Assembly (NCBI GenBank): GCA_900540785.1 | Contig: UQHF01000030.1 | Span: 1-43,944, forward strand | Length of the DNA: 43,944 nucleotides | From: an uncultured Blautia sp. | GTDB taxonomy: Bacteria > Bacillota > Clostridia > Lachnospirales > Lachnospiraceae | Direction of reading: 5' to 3' | In this document: piece by piece, positions 7,677-14,926 of the stretch | Layout: each line of letters opens with the position of its first letter | How positions within the stretch are numbered: the first letter of the stretch is position 1 | Notes under the pieces: model-generated | What the model saw: only the letters and a program-made list of their open reading frames with translations | The model's database searches: none | Told to the model about the DNA's origin: nothing | Made by a program: the position numbers and the translations under genes

Positions 7677-9386
7677 ATGAGAAAGAAACACTTAGCACTT
7701 GCTATGGCAGCAGCTATGGCAGCCACAAGTCTGGGCGGAGTATCCGTATTTGCTTCTGAAGAGCACGGACCTTCCAGCGAAGCAGCTCCTGCATGGGAGG
7801 CATATGATGCAAGAATTGATGAAATCAGAACAGAAACTGATCTTGCAAAACGTGAAGCTCTTATGCATGAGGCAGAAGATGAGCTGATGAACACATGGGC
7901 AATTATTCCTCTGTACTACTACAATGATGTATACATGCAGAAAACAGATGTGGAAAATATTTATGCCAACCGTTTTGGTTTTAAATATTTCGGATTTGCG
8001 AAAACACCGGATAACACATTAAGCCTTCAGATTGCTTCTGAGCCAAACAAACTTGACCCGGCACTGAATTCCACAGTTGACGGCGCTACACTGGCTATTC
8101 TTTCTTTTGCTGGTCTTTGTACTTATGATGCAGAAGGAAAGGTTGTTCCGGATCTTGCAGAAAGCTATGAAGTAAGTGAGGATGGTCTTACTTATACATT
8201 TACTATGAAAGACGGACTGAAATGGTCTGACGGAGAAGAGCTGAATGCAGAAGATGTTGCATATAGCTGGAACCGTCTTGTAACACCGGAAACAGGTGCA
8301 GATTACTTCTATCTGGCTGACGGTATTGCAAGAAAAGATGATGAAACTCTTGATATTGAAGCTTCCGAAGATGGAAAGACATTTACTGTACATCTTACAG
8401 CTCCATGCCCATACTTCCTTGATCTGTGTGCATTCCCGGCATTCTACCCGGTACCGCAGCAGAGCGTAGAGGCTGCTGAAGATGCAGATACAAACCCGGG
8501 TGCATGGTGTACAGAGGCTGGATTTGTAACTTCTGGTCCTATGACATGTACAGAGTGGAAACACAATGAGTCCATGACTTATGAGAAAAACCCGAACTAT
8601 CACAATGCAGATGCTGTATCTCTTGAGAAAGTTCAGTTCATGTTAAGCGCAGATGATACTGCAGTATGGAACGCATACGAAGACGGTTCCTTACAGTTCA
8701 TCGATACAATCGCAACAGATATGATGGAAACTGCAAAAGAAAGAGAAGACTTTAACAAAATTCCTACTCTTGGAACATACTATGCAGGATTTAACGTAAA
8801 CAGTGAACTGTTTGAAGGAAAAACAGTACAGCAGGCTGCTGATATGAGAAAAGCAATCAACCTTCTCATTGACCGTCAGTACATCGTTGATACAATTGGT
8901 CAGGCTGACCAGGAAATCGCAAACACATTCATTCCGACAACAATGTCTGATGGAAATGGCGGCGAGTTCCGTACAAACGACGATGCTTACACATATCCAG
9001 TAGAGGATAAAGTTGGATACTTTGATCCAAGCGCAGAAGCATACGAAGCAAACCTGGAAGAAGCAAGAAAACTTCTCGAAGGCGCTGGCTACAAATTTGA
9101 TGAGAACGGTATGCTTTCCGCTGAAACTCCAATTAACATGACATACCTTACAAACGACGCAGAAGGTAATGTTAAGATCGGTGAATCCATTCAGCAGGAC
9201 CTGAATGCAATCGGTATCACTGTACAGGTAGAAACACGTGAGTGGTCTGTATTCCTTGATGAGAGAAAACAGGGTAAATTTGACTTCTGCCGTGAAGGCT
9301 GGGTAGCTGATTACGATGACCCGATCAATATGCTGGAAATGTGGACAACAGATTCCGGTAACAACGATATGCAGTTTGGTAGATAA
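7677..9386 (+). CDS. oppA: Oligopeptide-binding protein OppA, apparently circularly permuted
   Basis: Family 5 extracellular solute-binding protein, 569 residues, that would deliver peptides to OppBCDF. A signal peptide (residues 1-26, ending VFA before SEE) is present, but no lipobox cysteine. Residues about 38-110 (YDARIDEIRTETDLAKREAL, then AIIPLYYY, then YANRFGFKYFGF) resemble the usual C-terminal end of this family, not its start. The usual N-terminal motif (LSLQIASEPNKLDPALN) appears only at residue 114. The protein stops right after WVADYDDPINMLEMW...GNND, where normal members continue into the segment found here at the front. Total length is normal, so nothing seems lost: the order is permuted. 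AAGGAGG lies just before the start. Confidence 0.9.
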   Translation: MRKKHLALAMAAAMAATSLGGVSVFASEEHGPSSEAAPAWEAYDARIDEIRTETDLAKREALMHEAEDELMNTWAIIPLYYYNDVYMQKTDVENIYANRFGFKYFGFAKTPDNTLSLQIASEPNKLDPALNSTVDGATLAILSFAGLCTYDAEGKVVPDLAESYEVSEDGLTYTFTMKDGLKWSDGEELNAEDVAYSWNRLVTPETGADYFYLADGIARKDDETLDIEASEDGKTFTVHLTAPCPYFLDLCAFPAFYPVPQQSVEAAEDADTNPGAWCTEAGFVTSGPMTCTEWKHNESMTYEKNPNYHNADAVSLEKVQFMLSADDTAVWNAYEDGSLQFIDTIATDMMETAKEREDFNKIPTLGTYYAGFNVNSELFEGKTVQQAADMRKAINLLIDRQYIVDTIGQADQEIANTFIPTTMSDGNGGEFRTNDDAYTYPVEDKVGYFDPSAEAYEANLEEARKLLEGAGYKFDENGMLSAETPINMTYLTNDAEGNVKIGESIQQDLNAIGITVQVETREWSVFLDERKQGKFDFCREGWVADYDDPINMLEMWTTDSGNNDMQFGR

Positions 9387-9414
9387 TACAATCTGATACA
9401 GAACTGCAAATAAG

Positions 9415-9458
9415 AGAGACACTGGTTTGGATAATTTTCTGAACCGTGTCTCTTTTTT
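9415..9458 (+). terminator. Terminator of the opp operon
   Basis: AGAGACAC...GGTT pairs with AACC...GTGTCTCT around a loop of about 13 bases, followed by TTTTTT. Closes oppB-C-D-F-A. Confidence 0.85.
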
Positions 9459-9459
9459 C

Positions 9460-9488
9460 TTGACTTTTTCATATAGATATAGTAATAT
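9460..9488 (+). promoter_or_regulatory. Promoter of the riboswitch-controlled cation exporter
   Basis: TTGACT (9460-9465) and TAATAT (9483-9488) with a 17-base spacer, immediately after the opp terminator. It would start the RNA about 50 bases before the NiCo aptamer. Confidence 0.7.
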
Positions 9489-9543
9489 CATAAAAAGCTT
9501 TTGCACTGCGTTACATTCTGATAGAATGCAAATTCAACAGTAC

Positions 9544-9650
9544 AAACTGATCAGGCGATGCCAAATGGTATAGAGCCGGGCTTAAAAGCAGCAGATGTGA
9601 TAAAAATTTAGAAAATTTTCTGAAGAACAGCACATTTGTGGGACAGTTTA
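9544..9650 (+). ncRNA. NiCo (czcD-type) nickel/cobalt riboswitch aptamer
   Basis: The conserved blocks of the NiCo riboswitch are recognisable in order: AACTGATCAGGCGATGCC, GAGCCGGGCTT, GCAGATGTG and, after a variable arm, CACATTTGTGGGACAGTTT. The closing stem is AAACT with AGTTT, and GATGTG/CACATT forms another arm of the four-way junction. The class binds Ni2+ or Co2+ (and in later work other transition metals) and typically controls cation exporters, which is exactly the gene that follows. Confidence 0.9.
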
Positions 9651-9672
9651 TGTTCCGCAGATGTGCTTTTTT
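9630..9672 (+). terminator. Expression-platform terminator of the NiCo riboswitch
   Basis: GCACATTTGTGG (9630-9641) can pair with CCGCAGATGTGC (9655-9666), followed by TTTTTT. The left arm is shared with the aptamer's 3' strand, so metal binding would prevent the terminator and turn the exporter on. Confidence 0.85.
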
Positions 9673-9739
9673 GTCCCTTGAAAGATATTTTATCAGGAGA
9701 CAGTTTTGTAAAGTAAAATCAAAATTAGGAGGATTCAAA

Positions 9740-10657
9740 ATGAGACAGGAAAATAAAATGAAGGAGACAGATCAGCAGGTAGCAATGCGAGTATCCGGCG
9801 TCAGTATTTTGGTAAATGTGGTACTTTCTTTATTTAAGCTTCTTGCCGGAATCATTGCCAGATCCGGTGCTATGATTTCTGATGCCATTCACTCTGCTTC
9901 TGATGTGGCAAGTACGGTTGTTGTTATCATAGGCGTAAATATGGCAGGAAAGAAGTCGGATAAGGAGCATCAGTATGGGCATGAACGTCTGGAATGCGTG
10001 TCTTCAATTCTTCTTGCGGGGCTTTTGATGATCACAGGTGTTGGAATTGGTATCAGCGGCATTCAGAAGATTATTGACGGTACGTCAGGAAAAGATCTTA
10101 TGGTTCCGGGAATGCTGGCACTTGTTGCAGCCGTAGTTTCTCTCATTGTAAAGGAGTGGATGTTCTGGTATACAAGAGCTGCAGCGAAGAAAATAAATTC
10201 CGGAGCACTGATGGCAGATGCATGGCATCACCGTTCTGATGCACTTTCTTCTATCGGAGCATTTATAGGTATTCTCGGAGCGCGAATGGGCTATCCAATT
10301 CTTGATCCGATTGCAAGTGTGGTAATCTGCATTTTTATTGCAAAGGCGGCTATTGATATTTTCAGAGACGCCATTGACAAGATGGTAGACCATTCCTGCG
10401 ATGAAAAAACAGTGCAGGAAATGCGGAAAGTGATTCTGGAAACGGAAGGTGTACAGCGTATAGATGTGCTTCGTACCAGACTTTTTGGCTCTAAAATTTA
10501 TGTAGATATTGAGATTGCGGCAGATGATGATATGACTTTAAAGGAAGCACATACGATTGCGGAAAAGGTTCACCGCTCCATAGAGAAAAAATTTGCAGAA
10601 GTAAAGCATTGTATGGTTCATGTAAATCCGGTCAGTGAGGAGTGGGGGAAGAAGTAA
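9740..10657 (+). CDS. Cation diffusion facilitator (Ni/Co/Zn-type exporter)
   Basis: Membrane exporter of divalent metal ions, 305 residues. Two metal-site blocks of the CDF family are visible: DAIHSASD in the second membrane segment and DAWHHRSDALSS in the fifth. The cytoplasmic C-terminal ferredoxin-like domain (MRKVILETEGVQRIDVLRTR onward, ending CMVHVNP) completes the family architecture. The ATG at 9740 follows AGGAGG (9728-9733); a longer upstream frame runs through the riboswitch terminator and is not real. Control by the NiCo riboswitch suggests nickel or cobalt as the relevant substrate. Confidence 0.95.
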   Translation: MRQENKMKETDQQVAMRVSGVSILVNVVLSLFKLLAGIIARSGAMISDAIHSASDVASTVVVIIGVNMAGKKSDKEHQYGHERLECVSSILLAGLLMITGVGIGISGIQKIIDGTSGKDLMVPGMLALVAAVVSLIVKEWMFWYTRAAAKKINSGALMADAWHHRSDALSSIGAFIGILGARMGYPILDPIASVVICIFIAKAAIDIFRDAIDKMVDHSCDEKTVQEMRKVILETEGVQRIDVLRTRLFGSKIYVDIEIAADDDMTLKEAHTIAEKVHRSIEKKFAEVKHCMVHVNPVSEEWGKK

Positions 10658-10727
10658 GAGCAGAAAAAGTTTATTTGTTTGTTTGCGGAAAATCAAGTGC
10701 GTTACTTGCTGAAAATCATATGAACTT

Positions 10728-10760
10728 AACAGGAGCATATCAAAGTGTTCCTGTTTTTTT
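10728..10760 (+). terminator. Terminator after the cation exporter
   Basis: AACAGGAGCA (10728-10737) pairs with TGTTCCTGTT (10746-10755), ten pairs with one G-U, followed by a T-run. Confidence 0.85.
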
Positions 10761-10805
10761 CTGCAATAAACCTGTGAAATTCTTTTAACAAAAAAGGAAT
10801 TCCTC

Positions 10806-10857
10806 TTGCACTCTCTCATGATTTAGAATATACTAGTATTTAGTAAAACTAAATACT
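10806..10857 (+). promoter_or_regulatory. padR promoter with palindromic operator
   Basis: TTGCAC (10806-10811) and TATACT (10829-10834) have a 17-base spacer. Immediately after the -10 box lies a perfect palindrome, AGTATTTAGT (10835-10844), three bases, ACTAAATACT (10848-10857). Its position over the transcription start fits autorepression by the PadR protein encoded next. Confidence 0.75.
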
Positions 10858-10904
10858 ATAAAAATTAAAATATATTTTTAGTAGAGGAACCAGGGAGGTG
10901 CGTG

Positions 10905-11246
10905 ATGGAAAATAAATTTATACAGCAGATGAAAAAAGGCGTCCTTGATATGATTGTACTGAATATAATCCGAAAGAAGCATACTTACGGATATGAGCTG
11001 ATTCAAAAGCTGGAAAAAGAAGGCGAAGGTTTTTTTGACTTGAAAGAAGGTACGCTTTACCCTGTTCTTTACCGTCTGGAAGACAGCGGTTTTATCCGTG
11101 CGTCCTGGCATACGGAAAAAGGACGGACAGCGCCGAAAAAATATTATGAAATTACGGAAGAAGGACGGAAGATTTTGGAAGAATACCAGAAAATATGGGC
11201 GGATTTTAAAATCTGTGTGGACAGACTTTGTGAGGAGGAAAAATAA
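10905..11246 (+). CDS. PadR family transcriptional regulator
   Basis: A 113-residue winged-helix protein. The N-terminal KKGVLDMIVLNIIRKKHTYG and DLKEGTLYPVLYRLEDSGFI are the PadR signatures, and the C-terminal helix (ITEEGRKILEEYQKIWADFK) is the short dimerisation helix of PadR subfamily 2. The ATG at 10905 sits six bases after AGGGAGG; a GTG at 10902 is possible. It is followed with no gap by a HAAS-type membrane protein. PadR genes are often paired with such a partner, which they co-regulate. Effector unknown. Confidence 0.93.
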   Translation: MENKFIQQMKKGVLDMIVLNIIRKKHTYGYELIQKLEKEGEGFFDLKEGTLYPVLYRLEDSGFIRASWHTEKGRTAPKKYYEITEEGRKILEEYQKIWADFKICVDRLCEEEK

Positions 11247-11942
11247 ATGACAGAGGAACAGAAAAAAATAAAGAAATATGTAAATGCCATTGAACGTCAC
11301 CTGCATATGCCTTTAAAAATGAAAGCCCGCATTAACAGTGATCTGGCGACAGAAATTCATCTTCGTATGGAGGCAGGGGCAACTGCTGATGAGGTCATAC
11401 AGGAAATGGGAAGTCCGAAAGAAGTGGCAGAGCGTTTTAATGAAGAAATTGGGACAAATATGAGAAAGAAACCATATATATCCATGATATTTCTCTGTTT
11501 GGCAGTATTTTGTGCAGCAATGTTTCTTGTTTTTATCATTAGCGGTATCATACAAAATCAGAGAGTTGCACAGGAAATGAGTGAGGCGTCTGTCAGCATG
11601 ATAGGGGGAGCAGATGGACCTACCTCCATATTTATCGCAAAAAGTATTTCGCCTTTTGGAAAAGGAATGATGGTACTGGGAGTGGCAGCAGGGTTTCTTT
11701 CTGCATATTTTCTTACGGCAGGAAAAACAAAGACGTCTTCTGTAAAATACAGATGTATGATTCTTTCAGGTACAGGTTTTCTGCTTACTGCTTTTCCTCC
11801 GGCACAGCTTTGGATGTCGAGATTTCAGGGAACAGCTGTGGGAATATCCGGATACATATGGCTTCTTCTGCTTATTGGGGCAGTCATTAATGTAGCAACA
11901 TTTATAGTGGCGCTGGGAAAGAAAAAAGATGGTTTATCATGA
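11247..11942 (+). CDS. PadR-linked HAAS/DUF1700-like membrane protein with GGADGPT motif
   Basis: A 231-residue protein. Residues 1-70 form a helical cytoplasmic domain (IERHLHMPLKMKARINSDLA, then EVIQEMGSPKEVAERFNEE) like the HAAS/DUF1700 domains next to padR genes. A membrane segment spans about 79-102 and three more follow. Between them lies SMIGGADGPTSIFIA (residues 118-131), the motif known from the beta subunit of sodium-pumping decarboxylases. The rest does not resemble that pump, which is far longer. ATG directly follows the padR stop, with GAGGAGG inside padR. Function unknown; automatic annotation could mislabel it as a decarboxylase subunit. Confidence 0.8.
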   Translation: MTEEQKKIKKYVNAIERHLHMPLKMKARINSDLATEIHLRMEAGATADEVIQEMGSPKEVAERFNEEIGTNMRKKPYISMIFLCLAVFCAAMFLVFIISGIIQNQRVAQEMSEASVSMIGGADGPTSIFIAKSISPFGKGMMVLGVAAGFLSAYFLTAGKTKTSSVKYRCMILSGTGFLLTAFPPAQLWMSRFQGTAVGISGYIWLLLLIGAVINVATFIVALGKKKDGLS

Positions 11943-11953
11943 CCATCTTTTTT
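11922..11953. terminator. Bidirectional terminator between convergent genes
   Basis: AAAAAAGATGG (11922-11932) and CCATCTTTTTT (11943-11953) form a hairpin with A-run on one side and T-run on the other. It can end both the + strand padR unit, whose stop codon lies in the loop, and the - strand gene at 12003. Confidence 0.8.
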
Positions 11954-12002
11954 CTCTGATATATATTGGAGTTATAATAAATTTGCCTTGTATGCAAGCA
12001 TG

Positions 12003-12413
12003 TTATTCTTCTTCTGTTTCTGCTTTTTCTTCTTCCGGTTTTTCCAAATCAGATGTCGTGTCTTCTTCCGGTGCTTCTGCGGAATTTTCTTCAGCAGAGT
12101 CTTCTTCAGCAGAGTCTTCTTTAACAGCTTCCTCAGTGCTTTCTTCCGGAGCAGATGCTTCCTGCTCTGGATGCTCCTCCGCTTCTGTCTCTTCCTGAAC
12201 AGGAATGTCCCATGCCTGGAAGGTTTCTTTTTCCTCTTTGATCCTTTCTTCGAAATCATCAAGATCTTCAAAATCATCTAAATCCTCAAAGTCATCATCC
12301 AGCATATTGTTTTTTCTGTGATTTTTTACAAGATGGGCAGCGACAGCTCCGGCTGCTGCAGCAGTAAGAGCGCCTACAGCTACAAGTCCCCAGTAATTAT
12401 TCTTTTTTGCCAT
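12003..12413 (-). CDS. Small membrane-anchored acidic low-complexity protein
   Basis: A 136-residue protein. Residues 8-27 are a hydrophobic Ala/Val-rich segment likely to anchor it in the membrane, followed by a basic stretch (HLVKNHRKNN). The rest is very rich in Glu and Asp, with a short tandem repeat of the type DDFEDLDDFEDLDDFEE and later EDSAEEDSAEENSAE. No catalytic motif. On the - strand a GGAG site precedes ATG by eight bases. It is transcribed away from maf. I do not recognise a family; the acid-rich part is probably disordered. Confidence 0.8.
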   Translation of the reverse strand: MAKKNNYWGLVAVGALTAAAAGAVAAHLVKNHRKNNMLDDDFEDLDDFEDLDDFEERIKEEKETFQAWDIPVQEETEAEEHPEQEASAPEESTEEAVKEDSAEEDSAEENSAEAPEEDTTSDLEKPEEEKAETEEE

Positions 12414-12547
12414 AATTCGAATCTCCTTTCATGAAAACCTACTGCTATTGTAATACTTTTTAAGGAAAAAGAAAAGGTATAAATGCGCTTTTCATAAAAA
12501 GAGATTTCCAGGAAAAACAGTTGTTGCTTACAGTTACGAAAAATAAG

Positions 12548-12576
12548 TTGCGAACAGGAAAAAGAGAGGGTATACT
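12548..12576 (+). promoter_or_regulatory. Promoter of the maf operon
   Basis: TTGCGA (12548-12553) and TATACT (12571-12576), 17-base spacer, 27 bases before the maf start. Confidence 0.6.
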
Positions 12577-12603
12577 AGGCAGTAGAAACAAAGGAGACAG
12601 AAC

Positions 12604-13197
12604 ATGAAAAATAAGATCATACTGGCATCTGCCTCACCGAGAAGACGGGAACTTCTTGAATGGGCAGGAGTCAATTTTCAGGTTATAACGGGAAACGGGG
12701 AAGAGCATATAACAGAGACAGAGCCTTCCCGTATTGTGGAGGAATTATCTGCGGAAAAAGCTTTTCAGGTGGCAGAGACGATTCCGGAAGCAGAACAGAC
12801 AGTGGTAATAGGTGCAGATACCATTGTATCCTTTCAGGGAAAGATTTTGGGGAAACCTTCCGACAAAGCAGATTCCAGGAAAACGCTGAAAATGCTGCAG
12901 GGAAATACGCATCAGGTTTATACAGGAGTAACCATCGCATTTTTCAGAGAGGGAAGGTGGCAGCGCCACAGTTTTTCAGAATGCACAGATGTTACCTTCT
13001 ACCCTGTTTCCGAAGAAGAAATAGAAGCTTATGTAGAAACAGGTGATCCTGCAGATAAAGCGGGGAGCTATGGGATTCAGGGACCTTTTGGTATTTATGT
13101 AAAAGAAATCCGCGGCGATTATCATAATGTTGTGGGACTCCCTGTTGCGAGGGTGTTTTACGAGGGAAAAAAACTTGGAATAAATTTGAGAGGATAG
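12604..13197 (+). CDS. maf: Maf family nucleoside triphosphate pyrophosphatase
   Basis: House-cleaning pyrophosphatase, 197 residues, which hydrolyses dTTP, UTP or modified nucleotides to monophosphates. The N-terminal LASASPRRRELL phosphate-binding motif, the GADTIV block and DKAGSYGIQGPFGIYVKEI are diagnostic; the last is typical of the YhdE (dTTPase/UTPase) subgroup. The start follows AAAGGAG. It is first of a cluster of two HAD phosphatases, a small protein and an aldehyde dehydrogenase with tight spacing. Confidence 0.95.
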   Translation: MKNKIILASASPRRRELLEWAGVNFQVITGNGEEHITETEPSRIVEELSAEKAFQVAETIPEAEQTVVIGADTIVSFQGKILGKPSDKADSRKTLKMLQGNTHQVYTGVTIAFFREGRWQRHSFSECTDVTFYPVSEEEIEAYVETGDPADKAGSYGIQGPFGIYVKEIRGDYHNVVGLPVARVFYEGKKLGINLRG

Positions 13198-13201
13198 AAA
13201 G

Positions 13202-13867
13202 ATGTTAAAGGCATGTATTTTTGATTTGGACGGAACGCTGGCAGATACGCTGGAATCTATGGCGTATGTCACAAATGAGATCATGGATCAGTTTGGACTG
13301 AAACGTCTGAAGGTAGATGATTTCCGTTATTACAGCGGAGAGGGAGCAAATATGCTGATGCGCCGGTGTTTAAAGGACGCCGGGGACGCAGAACTTGTCC
13401 ATTATGAAGAGGGACAGAAGCTGTATAGAAAAATGTTTGCAGAAGACCCCATGTATAAGGTAACGCATTATCCGGGAATGCCGGAAACAATTAAAACTTT
13501 AAAAGCAGCGGGAGCAAAACTTGCAGTATGCTCCAATAAACCGCATCCTGCCGCTGTAAAGGTGATTTCAGAAATGTTTGGAGGAGATTTTGATCTGGTT
13601 CTCGGTCAGAGTGACGAGATTAAAAGAAAGCCGTCCCCGGAAGGACCTTTAAAGATTGCAGAGAAATTTGGAGTAAAGCCGGAAGAATGTATGTATGTGG
13701 GAGATACAGCCACAGATATGCAGACAGGGCGTGCAGCGGGAATGTATACAGTGGGCGCTCTGTGGGGATTTCGGGACAGAGAAGAATTAAATGAAAATGG
13801 CGCAGATTTTGTGGCGGAAAAGCCGGAAGAGCTGGTGCGGATTTATAAGGGTGGCAGAAATGATTAA
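13202..13867 (+). CDS. HAD family hydrolase, phosphoglycolate phosphatase-like
   Basis: A 221-residue HAD-IA phosphatase. Motif I is DLDGTLADT near the N-terminus, motif II CSNKPHPA, the lysine motif KRKPSPEG and motif III GDTATDMQTG. A helical cap lies between motifs I and II. The order resembles Gph/PgpB-type phosphoglycolate phosphatases, but HAD substrate specificity cannot be read safely from sequence. It starts four bases after maf. Confidence 0.88.
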   Translation: MLKACIFDLDGTLADTLESMAYVTNEIMDQFGLKRLKVDDFRYYSGEGANMLMRRCLKDAGDAELVHYEEGQKLYRKMFAEDPMYKVTHYPGMPETIKTLKAAGAKLAVCSNKPHPAAVKVISEMFGGDFDLVLGQSDEIKRKPSPEGPLKIAEKFGVKPEECMYVGDTATDMQTGRAAGMYTVGALWGFRDREELNENGADFVAEKPEELVRIYKGGRND

Positions 13868-14663
13868 ACTGGTTGCAAGTGATCTGGACGGAACGCTTCT
13901 TTTAAATGGAGCACAGAAGCTTCCGGAAGAACTGTTTCCCCTTATCCGGGAATTAAAAAAAGCGGGAATCCTTTTTGTGGCAGCAAGCGGACGGCAGTAT
14001 GCAAATATGAAACGGCTTTTCGAACCGGTTCTTGAAGATATGGCGTTTATTTGCGAAAACGGTGCGCTTGCTTTTCAGAACGGGGAACTTCTTTATGAGG
14101 CTGCGTTTGAGGAAACTCTTGCAAGAGAAATCACAGAGACGATTTATGCAAAAGAGGGAGCCGAATTTTCTTATTCCACAAGAGATTTTTATTATATGAT
14201 GCCAAAAACAGAGCATTATCGAAGTCTTATGGTAGATGTCGTGAAAAATCATTGTAAGATCGTAGAGAATTTTGAAGAAATGAAAGAACCCTGTGTAAAA
14301 ATCGCAGTATATGAAAGAGGCGGCGTGACGGAAGAATCCATTCGCTTCTGGAGAGAAAAGTTTGGAGACAGATGCACGGTTGTCACTTCCGGTTTTGACT
14401 GGGTGGATTTTATTCCCTTTGGCACAAATAAGGCAAGAGGTATCCGAAAATTTCAGGAGATTTTAAATGCTGCGCCAGAGGAATGTGTGGCTTTCGGAGA
14501 CGAATACAATGATATAGAGATGCTTCAGAGCGTAACATATGGCTTTGCCATGTCACACGCAAAGCCAGGTGTAAAAACTGCGGCTTCTTATGAGGCGCCG
14601 GCTGTTTTGCCGGTCTTAAGAAAAATCATAGATACAAAAGGAAAAACAGAGGAGGTGTTTTAA
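13860..14663 (+). CDS. Cof-type HAD-IIB sugar-phosphate phosphatase
   Basis: A 267-residue HAD-IIB protein. Motif I is SDLDGTLLL at the N-terminus, followed by FVAASGRQYANMKRLF (motif II) and FGDEYNDIEMLQSV (motif III/IV). The large C2 cap between them is characteristic of Cof proteins. The ATG at 13860 overlaps the preceding gene by eight bases, with AAGGGTGG upstream; a longer frame from 13791 lies wholly inside the previous gene and lacks family similarity. Exact substrate unknown. Confidence 0.9.
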   Translation: MIKLVASDLDGTLLLNGAQKLPEELFPLIRELKKAGILFVAASGRQYANMKRLFEPVLEDMAFICENGALAFQNGELLYEAAFEETLAREITETIYAKEGAEFSYSTRDFYYMMPKTEHYRSLMVDVVKNHCKIVENFEEMKEPCVKIAVYERGGVTEESIRFWREKFGDRCTVVTSGFDWVDFIPFGTNKARGIRKFQEILNAAPEECVAFGDEYNDIEMLQSVTYGFAMSHAKPGVKTAASYEAPAVLPVLRKIIDTKGKTEEVF

Positions 14664-14664
14664 A

Positions 14665-14922
14665 ATGTATACAGAGGAGTGCATTTATACATTTTTAAAA
14701 AATCAGGGACAGCTTTTTGACGAGCCGGTTGCAGAGACATATGAGGAGGCGGAAGAGTTTCTGGAAGACTGCATGGCAGTTGTTCTTGATTCTTTAAAGG
14801 AAGTAAAACAGTATCTTGATGAGCTGGGGGCAGATGTAGACGGTATGTCACTCGACGACATCAGAGATGCAAGCGAAGTATTTGAGCTTCCGGACGGAAC
14901 CTGGCTTGTGGTAGAGGGCTGA
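14665..14922 (+). CDS. Small acidic protein of unknown function
   Basis: An 85-residue, strongly acidic, mostly helical protein starting with ATG right after the stop of the Cof-type gene and behind GGAGGTG. The segment EEAEEFLEDCMAVVLDSLKE is amphipathic, and the C-terminal VFELPDGTWLVVEG looks like a short beta hairpin. No membrane segment, no signal and no catalytic motif. I recall similar uncharacterised proteins in Lachnospiraceae but cannot name a family. Confidence 0.75.
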   Translation: MYTEECIYTFLKNQGQLFDEPVAETYEEAEEFLEDCMAVVLDSLKEVKQYLDELGADVDGMSLDDIRDASEVFELPDGTWLVVEG

Positions 14923-14926
14923 TCAA

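Noticed and set aside
8691..9506. 271-residue frame on the - strand
   Set aside because: Antisense to oppA and running over the opp terminator; no ribosome site and no family resemblance.
11929..12198. Ser-rich 89-residue frame on the + strand
   Set aside because: It is the complement of the acidic gene at 12003-12413, which has a clear ribosome site and a membrane anchor on the other strand.
12412..12424. TTCGAATC resembling a tRNA T-loop
   Set aside because: It is the ribosome site and start region of the - strand gene; no acceptor or anticodon stem surrounds it.
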